This document shows positions 26,254-36,851 of a DNA stretch of 64,000 nucleotides, piece after piece (the stretch's first letter is position 1; every line of letters begins with the position of its first letter). Origin of the DNA: Candidatus Epilinea brevis (GTDB lineage: Bacteria > Chloroflexota > Anaerolineae > Epilineales > Epilineaceae); contig JADJUE010000013.1 of NCBI GenBank assembly GCA_016710785.1, positions 76,737-140,736 on the forward strand, given 5' to 3'. Below the pieces are notes generated by a model, which was not told the origin of the DNA, made no database searches, and saw only the letters and a program-made list of their open reading frames with translations. Position numbers and translations under genes: made by a program.

Positions 26254-29200
26254 TCAAGGCCACAGTACGCGAATGCCCAGAACCGTTCGGTCGCCTTGGG
26301 CTTCTCTCACCACGGCCTGCACCCGGTTGCCGAGCAGTGCCGGTGCTTCGCGCGTGTCGATCACCGCCAGGTTGGGCACATGCACCACCTCTTGAACCCG
26401 CTGTCCTTCGACCTCGCGCTCGATGGTCCAGTCGCCCTGCAATCCGCTGGCGGGCAGGCCGACCAAGGTGCCGTCCAAGCGCTCCGTGATGGCCGGCGCT
26501 GCCAGCAGCTGGATGTCCGTGGCCAGCACATTGTCGCCCATGCGCTCGCCGCGCACTTCTACCGAGCGACCCAGCAATTGCGTCAGCGAGCCGAGCCTGG
26601 TCGCCAGCTCGGTTCCGGCGAAGACCGCGTAGGGCGTTACCGTCCAACCCATCACGACGTTGGGGAAAGGCGCGTTGGGACCGGTCGGCGCGCCACCCTG
26701 GATCACGCCGCGAAAGGTGATGGGCTCAGAACGAAGGACGGCCGGCGTCACGAGATCCACCCGCGAGGCCACAAATCGGTTCTGTCGATCGATGATGCCT
26801 TCGACGAGCACTGTGGCGCCGAGCAGGAGGTCTGCCATGCGATCTACCTGGGAGAATCCGTCTACCAACAGCACCCGGTGATCGTCCACCATGAGCCATT
26901 CGGGCAAGTCCCCGGGCTGCAGTCCCGGCTCAATGGCATTGACCTCGCCAACCAGCTTGCGCTCCGGACGCCCGCTGCGCAGCGTGACCTGCGTCGCCCA
27001 CCACAGGCCGGCGGCGTCGGCCTCGAGTTCAGCTTCCACCCGATCACCGATCCGCGGGACGAAGCTGGGTGGCAGCAGTACCGTGTCGGTGCTGACCTCC
27101 ACCGACCAGAGCGCCCCCTGGGGGTCGCGCAGCTGCCAGCCGCCCGTGTAGAGCGTGGCCGCATCCGGCAGCTTGATCACGGTGGCATCGATGACCGCCC
27201 GACGCGGTCCAGGGAGGCTGCCATCCCTTGGATAGGCCGTGCGGCAACCCTCGGCGAAAGCCAGCGAGACCTTGAGTGCGTCCTTGAGCAGGCCAGGGTC
27301 ACGCAGCTGAGTGAAGCGTAAGCTCAAACGCACCGAGTCGGAGCGGGCCGGGACGGAGACCGGCGGCAGCTTCAGATCGGCCATTCGGACCGCCACCGGC
27401 GGGGCGAGGTTGGGCTCGAGCCCGAGATCCAACTCATCCACCCCGTTGCGCACGATGCTCGCCCCCAGTAGCCTGGTGAGCTGCCAGCCGTCCACCTTGG
27501 GCCAGTCGACCTGGATGTCACCAAGGGTCAAGGGATCCTGCCCGCGATTCTGAATCGTCAGGTCGGCCCGGCTGTCGTCGACAACCTTGATCTCGGTGCC
27601 GAGTTGGCAATCCGGCTCCTGCGCCGGGGAAGACACGCGGATCTCCGAGCAAGGGGCGTCCGTGCCGTCCACGAAGCTCAACAGCGCTGTATAACCCAAC
27701 CGGGCCGCGGGCCTTTCGAATTGCAGGCGCAGATGGGCATTGCGGTTGCGCTCCAAGGGCGGCAGATCGGTGGGTACCGTAAGCAACCGCGCGGCGTTGG
27801 GATCATGCGGGAGCGCTTCGCGCAGGATGGGATCGTCATCCAGCCATACCCCGGTCAGCGCGCCATTGTGAACCGGCCAGCGTAAAGCGATCTGCCTCAA
27901 TCGTGCGCTGGCGCCGTCGTTGCTGAGGACCGAGACCATGTCAGTGGTGTCCGACGGGGTTCCGGTATCAGGCACGAGGTCCGTGCCAGAGACATGGCAA
28001 CCGAGCTGCTCATCCGGGCGGACGGTGCTGAGCACCGCGCCACAGCCATCGCTGAAACGCGCCAACACGGCCAGATCACCCAGGCCCAGGCTGTTGCCGG
28101 GGTCATCGGAAGGCCGCCGCGTCGCCGCGCCATCGGCGATGCCCGGGCCTTCGGCCGCCGCAAAGACGAGCGCGAGATCCGTGAAATGGCCGGGAAGCAC
28201 GGGATAGGGAGGATCCAGGATGACGGTGAAGGGAGAATCCTTCGCCTTTGCCGTTCGAAGCAGCTTGCCCCCGATCCAGACCTCCGCCAATGCGCCGGCG
28301 TTGCGCTGATCCCATTGGAAGCCCAGGCTACGCAAGGTGGTCGTCAGGCCGCCCGCGTTGCCCAGCTGCAATGCCACGGTGCGCTGGTCGAGCTTGAGTC
28401 GCTGGAGGCTCACGGCGCAGCCGTTGTCCTGCGGCAAGTCCGACCAGTTGCTGCGACAACCTTCATCGGTGCCGATGCTGACGCGGTATCCATCGGCCGC
28501 CACGGGTCGCTGAAAGCTCAAGGTGATGACCAGGGAACCGCGCGGGGGCAGGCCTCCCGCCGGCAGCAATCCGCGCGAGATGGCACCCAGCGGCAACAAC
28601 AAGGGGGGCCGGCCAAGCTCCAAGCCCGGCGGGGGTGTGGGAAGCTGTTGCAGTGGAGCCGCGGTTTCGCCGTCGATCACCGGACCGGGACGGACAACGG
28701 CGGACCAGGCGGCCAGCAGCGGTGGCCGGTAACTGACCTGCCAGCCCCGCAGCGACCCATTTAGAGCGACGGGCCACACCAGTTCCATCGCATTGGGCTG
28801 GAAGGCCTGCTTGCCGCGGTTCTCCAGAACGATCTCCAGCTGGTCCGGCCGATCTTTAGGCACGGTGGGCGATGGTATCGCCAGGCCGCAGCGGCCATCG
28901 GGGAAGGCGAGGCCTTCGAAGAGCGGCAGAGCGCAGCCGTCCTCGGACAGGAAGAGCACCGGTCCCAGCGCGAACAGTTCCGGGGCTGCATCGGGGTCGG
29001 GGACGAAGTAGAGCACCAGGGTCTGCGAGGTGCCTGGGGCAACAGCCATGCCTTCCGGCCCGCCGAGCGACACCAGGGCCGGGCTGCCGAGCCCGGTGGC
29101 AACGACCTTGCCGTCCAATTCGATCGAGCGGAGACGGTAAGGCCCACGCCAGGATGCCTGGAGTACCCGCAAGCTCACGATCGAACGGCCGATGCCCCGC

Positions 29201-29508
29201 ACCCGCCCATCGAAGCGGATGCCTCCGGGCTCGTCGGTGCGGACCAGAGGGTCGGCCGTCAACCGACATGGGTTTCCGGGCAGGTCCTCGGCGATCACCG
29301 CCGGCGCCGGCGAGGCAGCGTCGGCGACCAAGCCGGCGTCTACCGACAGGGGAGATGGGCGCAGGCCACTCATGGCGCCGAAGCAGCCAGCCACCAGCAG
29401 CCAAGTCGGCCACGCCAGCGACGCAGGCCGCCGAAAGGGGTGATTTCCAGATGGGGAGGATGATGACTTCATGACCTGCCTGACCGTTCTTCGTCGCCGC
29501 GACGGCAC
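26254..29508 (-). CDS. Large exported protein with five Cys-bounded repeats and DUF5666-like domains
   Basis: The 1084-aa protein (GTG start; ATG 29472 possible) has a signal segment (LAWPTWLLVAGCFGAMSG). Five divergent repeats of 110-145 residues follow, each opening with C-x-[LIV] and ending with an acidic residue-Gly-Cys or a similar pair: C81-C192, C207-C351, C364-C489, C504-C620 and C634-C755. They look like Ig-type domains with N-x-G...W strands. From about 770 to the end come DUF5666-like beta domains (RIGDRVEAELEADAAGLWW, VLVEGIIDRQNRFVASRVDL). The gene sits between the DUF5667/DUF5666 protein of ECF cassette 3 and the exported propeller. Function is unknown. Confidence 0.6.
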   Translation of the reverse strand: MPSRRRRTVRQVMKSSSSPSGNHPFRRPASLAWPTWLLVAGCFGAMSGLRPSPLSVDAGLVADAASPAPAVIAEDLPGNPCRLTADPLVRTDEPGGIRFDGRVRGIGRSIVSLRVLQASWRGPYRLRSIELDGKVVATGLGSPALVSLGGPEGMAVAPGTSQTLVLYFVPDPDAAPELFALGPVLFLSEDGCALPLFEGLAFPDGRCGLAIPSPTVPKDRPDQLEIVLENRGKQAFQPNAMELVWPVALNGSLRGWQVSYRPPLLAAWSAVVRPGPVIDGETAAPLQQLPTPPPGLELGRPPLLLPLGAISRGLLPAGGLPPRGSLVITLSFQRPVAADGYRVSIGTDEGCRSNWSDLPQDNGCAVSLQRLKLDQRTVALQLGNAGGLTTTLRSLGFQWDQRNAGALAEVWIGGKLLRTAKAKDSPFTVILDPPYPVLPGHFTDLALVFAAAEGPGIADGAATRRPSDDPGNSLGLGDLAVLARFSDGCGAVLSTVRPDEQLGCHVSGTDLVPDTGTPSDTTDMVSVLSNDGASARLRQIALRWPVHNGALTGVWLDDDPILREALPHDPNAARLLTVPTDLPPLERNRNAHLRLQFERPAARLGYTALLSFVDGTDAPCSEIRVSSPAQEPDCQLGTEIKVVDDSRADLTIQNRGQDPLTLGDIQVDWPKVDGWQLTRLLGASIVRNGVDELDLGLEPNLAPPVAVRMADLKLPPVSVPARSDSVRLSLRFTQLRDPGLLKDALKVSLAFAEGCRTAYPRDGSLPGPRRAVIDATVIKLPDAATLYTGGWQLRDPQGALWSVEVSTDTVLLPPSFVPRIGDRVEAELEADAAGLWWATQVTLRSGRPERKLVGEVNAIEPGLQPGDLPEWLMVDDHRVLLVDGFSQVDRMADLLLGATVLVEGIIDRQNRFVASRVDLVTPAVLRSEPITFRGVIQGGAPTGPNAPFPNVVMGWTVTPYAVFAGTELATRLGSLTQLLGRSVEVRGERMGDNVLATDIQLLAAPAITERLDGTLVGLPASGLQGDWTIEREVEGQRVQEVVHVPNLAVIDTREAPALLGNRVQAVVREAQGDRTVLGIRVLWP

Positions 29509-29620
29509 CCTGGGCTATCGGCCTGGCCGATAGCTTCCAACCTTCCCCCCGGACCAATGTTAGCGGTATCGAGCTTGCTGACCAAAAGCCCCGGCCTGGG
29601 ATCCGGCGGTCATTCGGGCG

Positions 29621-32006
29621 TCAACGCGACGGAGCGTCCCCGCGCCAGATGGCGCGGGCGGGATCTATCGGAAGCGGAAAGGTCTCCACGGCCGCCGTCG
29701 GCTGCTGGGTGGGGGGCACCGGGGTCATCGATGGCGATGGCTCTGCCGTTGCCGACGCGGCGGGAGTCTGCACCAGCGCCAGGATCTCGATGCGCACGGC
29801 GAGTACCATACCGTTCTTGTCCTCCTGCCCGATGACGCGCACCAGCAGCCCGGGGATCAACGACGCCACGCCGTCAAGGCCGCGGCCGCCGACGAGCGTC
29901 TGCCCGTCTGCTCTGACCTGCCGGGTACCGTCGTCCATCAGCAGGTCGAAGCGAATCCCGCCGTCCATGGCTACCAGGCCTCCCACCAGACCAGTGCCGA
30001 CGAAGGCGCTGCGAGCGCTCGCCTCGACGGACTCCACCTGCAGCCCGGAACCGCAATCGCGGAAGCTCAGGCTCAGCTCGGCTCCCGGCTGCAGATCGCC
30101 GACGACGCGAGCGGACCGGCCGACCCGGAAGCTTCGTCCGTCGTCCAGGACCAGAAGATCGCCGTCGAAGGATCGCAAGGTGCCTACGGCGCTCTGCAGC
30201 GGACAGGCCTGCGACTGCAGCACAAGGATCCGTACGGCGCGCCGTGGTGCGCTGCCCCGGAGGTAGCTGATGCGCACCGCGTCACCCACGGAAATGCTGT
30301 CGCGCAGGGCCGGGTCGATGTCGGAGACGTCGACGTCGACGGTCGATGCTCCATTGAACTCGCGCAGCGTCCACAAGGTGGCCGGGTCTGGCTTGGCCAC
30401 CACCATCCCTTCCACGCGGCTCAGGCCCCGGTCGGCGGTTGCCGCGGCGGCCGGCACCTCGCCGGTGTTCACCGGCGCGGACGCCAGGGTAGCGGTGGCG
30501 GCCGGAGTCTCGCTGGCGGGTGGCCGCACGGTAGCCAGCGGCGTTCGGCTGGACAGAGGGCGAACCGGCGTGACGGTCTGGCCTGGAGGTGTCGCGCTGG
30601 CAGCCGGAATCGCCGTCGCTGGAAGGAGGGCGGGGGTCGGCACCGGGGGCGAGCCGGTGGTTCGGAGGATCAGCAGCAGCGGCAGGTCGTTGTTCGGTCC
30701 AGTAAGCAGCCGCAGCCGCAGGGCCTGGCCGATCGTGAGGTCGCCGAGATCATCTGCCGCGGCGCCCGGGATGCTCGGATCGCCGATGACGAAGCGGGAT
30801 CGCCCGTTCCAGACCACCTCCAGCACCGTGGCGGGGTCACCCTGCGCGGGTACGCGCAGTCGGAGGATGCCCTGCGGCGTGTCTCCGCCGGTGGCCGTGG
30901 TCTCAAGGCCGAGGAAGGCACCGTCCAGCCATCGCTCGCTGTCCCGGCCGACGACGGCCAGTTGCGAGATCTCCTGGGCGCGCCGGCCCGCCTGTTCGAC
31001 GCGCAGACGATGCAGCTCCTGCTTGTCGAAAGCCACCAACATCCGATCCAAAGCCCTCGTTGGCGCGTTTGACCGGATACAGCAGGTCGCCGGGCAAAGA
31101 CTGACTGGCCGACGTCTCCAGGGCTCGCGTCCCGCCGAAGAAGAGCGCCAGGGCGGCGGCGGCCGAGGCTGCCAGGCGCAAGGAGCCGCCGAAAACACCG
31201 GTCCACCAGGATCCGGCTGATCGCTTCGGAGCGGGCCGGGCAGTGGCTGGGAGCCGTTGCTCTGCAAGGCGTAGGCGCTCTGCTTGTGCGAGGAACCGAT
31301 GGCGACCGGCTGTCAGGCCGCCCGGCGGTGGCGGCACTGTCAGCGATTCTGTCTGCAGGGCTGCGGCAAGGGCGGCCAGGGGCATGACCTGGCTGGCCAG
31401 GTTGGGATCGAGGCCGGTCGCGGGCTGCAAGCCGTGCGACTGGCGCTCCAGGGCGTCGTCCAACGCGATCCACACCGTCGACGGCGGCGCCGCTTCAGCC
31501 GCCGCGGCCATCCGGAGTTGGGCGGCGGCGGCCAGTAGGAGCGCGCGGCCCGGGCGCAGGCCATGGGGCGCAGGCGGCGGCATGAGGATGGACGAGCGCA
31601 ATTGATCGACGAGCTGGACGAGGGGGCGCAGCGCAATCCGGTCGCCGTTGAGATGCGCGAGGGCTTCTTCGGGAGAGCGGCCGGCGGCCAGCTGCGCGAC
31701 CGCGGCGTCAAGGCGATCAGGGTTGATCTCGCCGGCGGCGCTGCCCGACATTGCCGCCTGACAGGCCGCGGCTTCCAGGAAGCGGACGCGGCCGGGGAGC
31801 AGGTCTGCGGGCGGCGCCGGAATGGGCTGCGCGCCCCAGCGGGTCAGGCTCTGCGCCAAGGCCAGGAGCGGTGCCAGCTCCTGGGCCTGCTCCGGGGCAT
31901 CCGACCCGGCCCGCTCCAATGGCAGGCCGCGCCGCATGCGCGCCAGGCAGCGGTCGAGCCATTCGACGGCTCGCTGCGTGTCCTGGCTGGGTTGGGGGGC
32001 GTTCAT
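29621..32006 (-). CDS. Large membrane anti-sigma-like protein with DUF5667 and DUF5666-like domains, one frameshift
   Basis: It starts at ATG 32006, 29 bases after the ECF sigma stop. The cytoplasmic part has two repeats ending in ADLLPGRVRFLEAAA- and GLRPGRALLLAAAA-like helices. A membrane span follows (LRLAASAAAALALFFGG), then a DUF5667 signature LPGDLLYPVKRANEG. The frame breaks at 31050-31052 (AAA on the plus strand, one base too many). The next frame continues at once with RMLVAFDKQELHRLRVEQ, the expected DUF5667 continuation. The outer part has a Thr/Pro linker and two DUF5666-like domains (VEGMVVAKPDPATLW). The repaired product is 794 aa. Nearly 480 intact codons after the shift favour a sequencing error or a very recent mutation. 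Confidence 0.7.
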
Positions 32007-32035
32007 CAACTCATACCTGTTGGCCACATGGGCGT

Positions 32036-32572
32036 CTACGCCTCGACCGGGTTCGGCACGACCCGCCGCAGCGCAGAGAGCGCCCGGTGCTGCAAGGCCT
32101 TGATGGCCCCTTCGGTCTTGTCCAGGATCTCGGCCACTTCCGTGTTGCTGAGACCCTCGACGAACTTGAGAACCACCACCTGCTGCTGCTCGTCCGTAAG
32201 GACGCGCATGCCCTGCTGCAACTGGTTGGATGCGAACAGATTCTCGAAACTGTGGATGCTGCTCTCGGCGGCCATCCATCCTTCGTCCAGCTCGACGCTT
32301 TCCCGGCCGCCGCTGCGACGGAACTGGTCCACCACGAGGTTATGCGCGATGCGATACAGCCAGCCTTGAAGGCTGGTGGACCACGCCCGATCACTGCGGA
32401 TGGCTTCCAGCATGCGCACGAAGACATCGCTAGCCAGATCCTCAGCCATCCCCCCGTCACCGACACGGTGGTAGATGTAGCTGTAGATCTTTCCGGAGTA
32501 GCGATCGTAGATCTCGGCCAGGGCCGCGGGGTCGAGCGCGACGGCACGCTCTCGCAATAGGGATTCCGTCAA
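32036..32572 (-). CDS. ECF-type RNA polymerase sigma factor (cassette 3)
   Basis: Region 2 is ALAEIYDRYSGKIYSYIYHR to GWLYRIAHNLVVDQFRR. Region 4 is QQVVVLKFVEGLSNTEVAEI followed by KTEGAIKALQHRALSALRR. The TTG start at 32572 is preferred because GGAG stands nine bases upstream and the product (178 aa) has the usual ECF length. The frame is open to 32710, but that part is not family-like and would reach almost to the divergent nrtR. It probably controls, and is controlled by, the large DUF5667 protein downstream. Confidence 0.88.
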   Translation of the reverse strand: MTESLLRERAVALDPAALAEIYDRYSGKIYSYIYHRVGDGGMAEDLASDVFVRMLEAIRSDRAWSTSLQGWLYRIAHNLVVDQFRRSGGRESVELDEGWMAAESSIHSFENLFASNQLQQGMRVLTDEQQQVVVLKFVEGLSNTEVAEILDKTEGAIKALQHRALSALRRVVPNPVEA

Positions 32573-32734
32573 GGGCTGAACTCCAATATCAGTCTCTGGA
32601 AACTGAGACGCGGGCCGGTCGCAGGAGGATACGCCGGTACCAGCGTTCTTAATCGTAGCGACCGGCCGGCTGTACCCGCGAGTCTGGTGGGATGCCGGTC
32701 GCCGACCCAAGTCGCCGCGCTATCATGAGTCTCC

Positions 32735-33862
32735 ATGGTCCCGCCTACCCCAACCCGGAACGACCCCGTGGAGGTCAGCCTCTGCGCTGTCCTGTTCACC
32801 GTGCGTCAGGCGGCGCCGCAGGTTCTGGTCATCGCCGCTCCCCCGGATCCATGGCAGTCGACCGCGGTCGCCCTGGGGCTGACCGTCGGAGCGGACGCCG
32901 CGGCATCGGATGCCCTGCCCTTTGGCCCCTTGGACCCATTGCGCGACGCCACCCTGGAGCGTGGACTCCTAGGCTGGGTGCAGCGCCAGACCGGCTTGGA
33001 GCTGGACTGGATCGAGCAGCTGTACACCTTCGGCGACCAGTATCGCGACCCGCGCGAGCTGGCCGGCGCGCGGGCCGTCGCTGTAGCCTACCTGGCCATC
33101 GTCGACGCTGAGCAGGCTTCCGTCCGCGCCGGCGCCCACTGGCGCGATATCTATCGTCTCCTGCCATGGGAGGATTGGCGCGCCGGTCGGCCCGCGCCGG
33201 TCCTCGAGGTCATCGTCCCCAGCCTGGCAAACTGGGTGGCCGACGCGCCCGACGCCACGACCCGCGCCGCCCGCCGCGAGCGCGCCGACATCGCCTTCGG
33301 TCTGGGCCCCGCCTCCTGGGATGCCGATCGGGTCCTGGATCGTTATGAGCTGCTCTACGAGCTGGGTCTGGTGGCCGAGGCCCATGTGGATGCCGCCCTG
33401 CGTCGGGCGAACGGCGTCACCCTGCGCCACGCTCCCTGGCAGGGTTTGCCCGCCATTTCACCGTCCGCGCCCCCCGACACCGTTACGCCACCCCTGGCCC
33501 GCGCCACCTTGCTGGGGCAAGCCATGCTGCACGACCACCGCCGCATCCTGGCCACCGCCCTGGGTCGCCTGCGCGGCAAGCTGCGCTATCGCCCTGTGGT
33601 CTTTGAGTTGCTCCCGCCGGCCTTCACCCTCAGCGAGCTGCAGCGCGTGGTGGAGTCGCTGACCGGCCAATGCCTCCACGCCGCCAACTTCCGGCGGCTG
33701 TTGGATGGCAGCGGCCTGGTCGAGGACACCGGCAAGTTTGCGCCGACCGGCGGCCGACCCGCCCGCCGCTACCGCTTCCGCCGTGAGGTCCTGAAAGAAC
33801 GCCGCGCCCCTGGCTTGGGCCTGGCGCGCCGCCGACGGGGCGGGGGGGCGTCGTTCTCATGA
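32735..33862 (+). CDS. nrtR: NrtR-type NAD metabolism regulator (NUDIX-like sensor plus winged helix)
   Basis: The 375-aa protein has an N-terminal NUDIX-like fold (VSLCAVLFTVRQAAPQVLVI, LGWVQRQTGLELDWIEQLYT). Its Nudix box is degenerate: the catalytic REXXEE acids are absent, as in NrtR proteins that sense ADP-ribose. The C-terminus is a winged helix (FTLSELQRVVESLTGQCLHA, NFRRLLDGSGLVEDTG, GGRPARRYRFRREVLKER), characteristic of NrtR. It lies directly upstream of nadABC in the same direction, with a 21-bp palindrome in between, so it probably represses NAD de novo synthesis. The central segment (about 180-290) is longer than usual. Confidence 0.85.
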   Translation: MVPPTPTRNDPVEVSLCAVLFTVRQAAPQVLVIAAPPDPWQSTAVALGLTVGADAAASDALPFGPLDPLRDATLERGLLGWVQRQTGLELDWIEQLYTFGDQYRDPRELAGARAVAVAYLAIVDAEQASVRAGAHWRDIYRLLPWEDWRAGRPAPVLEVIVPSLANWVADAPDATTRAARRERADIAFGLGPASWDADRVLDRYELLYELGLVAEAHVDAALRRANGVTLRHAPWQGLPAISPSAPPDTVTPPLARATLLGQAMLHDHRRILATALGRLRGKLRYRPVVFELLPPAFTLSELQRVVESLTGQCLHAANFRRLLDGSGLVEDTGKFAPTGGRPARRYRFRREVLKERRAPGLGLARRRRGGGASFS

Positions 33863-33945
33863 ACCAGGATTGACCCTGCCGACCACGCGGACGATAATCA
33901 GCCGCGATCATCACGGCCTCAGGGCCTTTTCTTTCGGCCATACGA

Positions 33946-33966
33946 TTATTCTCAAAGCGAGAATAA
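33946..33966. promoter_or_regulatory. Probable NrtR operator upstream of nadA
   Basis: The site is a perfect 21-bp palindrome, TTATTCTC-N5-GAGAATAA. Length and symmetry match known NrtR boxes, which are 21-bp palindromes differing between lineages. It stands 46 bases before nadA and right after the regulator gene. The surrounding DNA is unusually AT-rich for this genome and may hold the promoter. The nadA ribosome site AGGAG is at 34001-34005. Confidence 0.75.
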
Positions 33967-34012
33967 GCCCTTTGACCGTTTTTCGATCGACCGACCTAGC
34001 AGGAGTGCCTCG

Positions 34013-35077
<1,065 letters not shown>

Positions 35078-35081
35078 TCGC

Positions 35082-36851
35082 GTGGCCATCCGCGAAATCG
35101 AGGCGCCACAGAGCGATGCACCGTGCCTGGCCGAGGAGGATCGCGTCGAGCGCCTGAACAGCCATGCCATCGTCGTCGGCAGCGGCGTGGCCGGCCTGTC
35201 GACGGCCTTGGGGCTGGCGGCGATGGGGCGCAGGGTGCTGCTGGTCACCAAGACAGCCCTGGGCGGAGGCTCCAGCCAATGGGCGCAGGGCGGCATCGCG
35301 GCGGCCATGGGACCGGATGACGCGCCCCTGCTGCATGCTCGCGATACCCTGGCGGCCGGCGCCGGCCTCTGCGATCCGCGCGTGGTGGACATCCTGACCG
35401 AGGAAGGTCCCGCCGCCATTCGCCGCCTGATCCAGCTGGGCGCCGGATTCGACCGTGATGCTGAGGGTGCGCTGGCCCTGGGCCGCGAGGCCGCCCACGG
35501 CCGCCGGCGCATCCTCCACACCCGCGGCGACGCCACAGGCGCCGAGGTGGTGCGGGCCCTGACCGCCGCGGTACAGGCCCATCCCGCGATCACCGTGTTG
35601 GAGCGCACCTTTGCCTGGGACCTCCTGCTGGCCGACGGCCGGGTGACGGGTCTGCTGGCCCTGCGGACCGCTGACGGTAGCTCCGCCGGGGATGGTGGCG
35701 GCGCATGCTGGATGCAGTTGCAGGCGCCGCAGGTGGCCATAGCCACGGGCGGCTGCGGTCAGCTCTTCGCGTTTACCACCAACCCGCCGGAGGTCACCGG
35801 TGACGGCATCGCCATGGCCGCTCGCGCCGGCGCCGTCCTGGCGGATATGGAGTTCGTGCAATTCCATCCCACGGCCCTGGTGACGACGGAGGTCGAGGGT
35901 GATGCGCCGGAGCGCATGCCCCTGGTCACCGAGGCCTTGCGCGGCGAGGGTGCCGTCCTGATCGACGAGACCGGCCGGCGCTTCATGACCGAGGTGCATG
36001 AGCTGGCCGAGCTGGCGCCGCGCGACGTGGTGGCCAGGGGCATCTGGCGCTGCCAGACGGCGGGCCACCGCGTGTTCCTGGACGCCCGCGCAGCCATCGG
36101 CGATGCCTTTCCCGCGCGCTTCCCAACCGTCTTCGCCGCTTGCCAGGCCGCCGGCATCGACCCTCGCCGGCAGCCCATCCCGGTCTCCCCAGCGGCCCAT
36201 TACTTCATGGGCGGCATCGACGTGGACGCCTGGGGAAGGAGCTCCTTGCCGGGCCTGTGGGCTTGCGGCGAGGCCGCGTCCAGCGGCGCCCATGGCGCCA
36301 ACCGCCTGGCGTCCAACTCGTTGCTGGAGGCGCTGGTCTTCGGCGCCCGAACCGCTGAAGACATGGCGCAAGCCCCGGTGGCGGAGATACCGGACGATCT
36401 GCTCCGCCCCGCGCTGCCGGCGCCCGAACCGGCCCTGGCGGCGGCCGCCGAGTTGCGTCGGAGCGTCCGGCGGTTGATGTGGGATCACGCCGGACTGGTT
36501 CGCGATGCCGCCGGCCTACGTGCCTTGCTGGCGACCGCGGGGTCCTGGGAGTCGGCGGCTGCCGCCCTGCCGCCCTCCCGCACCGCCGGCGAACTGCGCA
36601 ACCTCGTCTGCCTGGGGCAGTTGGTGGCGGCCTGCTCGCTGGCGCGGCGGGAAAGCCGCGGTGCCCATTACCGTGCGGACTTCCCATCGACCGACCCCTT
36701 GCAGGCGCGGCGCATCCGGGTACGGCTGGAGCGCCAGGACATCGTGGTGGAGGGCGACCTGGATGAGGTGAGCCTGGAGGCGGAGGATGTGCTGGCCGCG
36801 GTCGAGCGGGTCGCCGGGCCGCATTGGCGGCCGGAAGGATGGTGGCGGTGA
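35082..36851 (+). CDS. nadB: L-aspartate oxidase
   Basis: This 589-aa FAD enzyme makes iminoaspartate for NadA. The FAD-binding motif is IVVGSGVAGLSTALGLAAMG, followed by SSQWAQGGIAAAMG. The substrate region includes EFVQFHPTAL and the motif SPAAHYFMGGIDVD; GEAASSGAHGANRLASNSLL is a family signature. The C-terminal helical domain is complete. The GTG start at 35082 follows the nadA stop by four bases. Its TGA overlaps the likely GTG of nadC. Confidence 0.95.
   Translation: MAIREIEAPQSDAPCLAEEDRVERLNSHAIVVGSGVAGLSTALGLAAMGRRVLLVTKTALGGGSSQWAQGGIAAAMGPDDAPLLHARDTLAAGAGLCDPRVVDILTEEGPAAIRRLIQLGAGFDRDAEGALALGREAAHGRRRILHTRGDATGAEVVRALTAAVQAHPAITVLERTFAWDLLLADGRVTGLLALRTADGSSAGDGGGACWMQLQAPQVAIATGGCGQLFAFTTNPPEVTGDGIAMAARAGAVLADMEFVQFHPTALVTTEVEGDAPERMPLVTEALRGEGAVLIDETGRRFMTEVHELAELAPRDVVARGIWRCQTAGHRVFLDARAAIGDAFPARFPTVFAACQAAGIDPRRQPIPVSPAAHYFMGGIDVDAWGRSSLPGLWACGEAASSGAHGANRLASNSLLEALVFGARTAEDMAQAPVAEIPDDLLRPALPAPEPALAAAAELRRSVRRLMWDHAGLVRDAAGLRALLATAGSWESAAAALPPSRTAGELRNLVCLGQLVAACSLARRESRGAHYRADFPSTDPLQARRIRVRLERQDIVVEGDLDEVSLEAEDVLAAVERVAGPHWRPEGWWR

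Noticed and set aside
32591..32612. Second NrtR operator near the start of nrtR (TCTC...GAGA)
   Set aside because: Half-site spacing and outer bases differ from the nadA palindrome, so it is not the same site.
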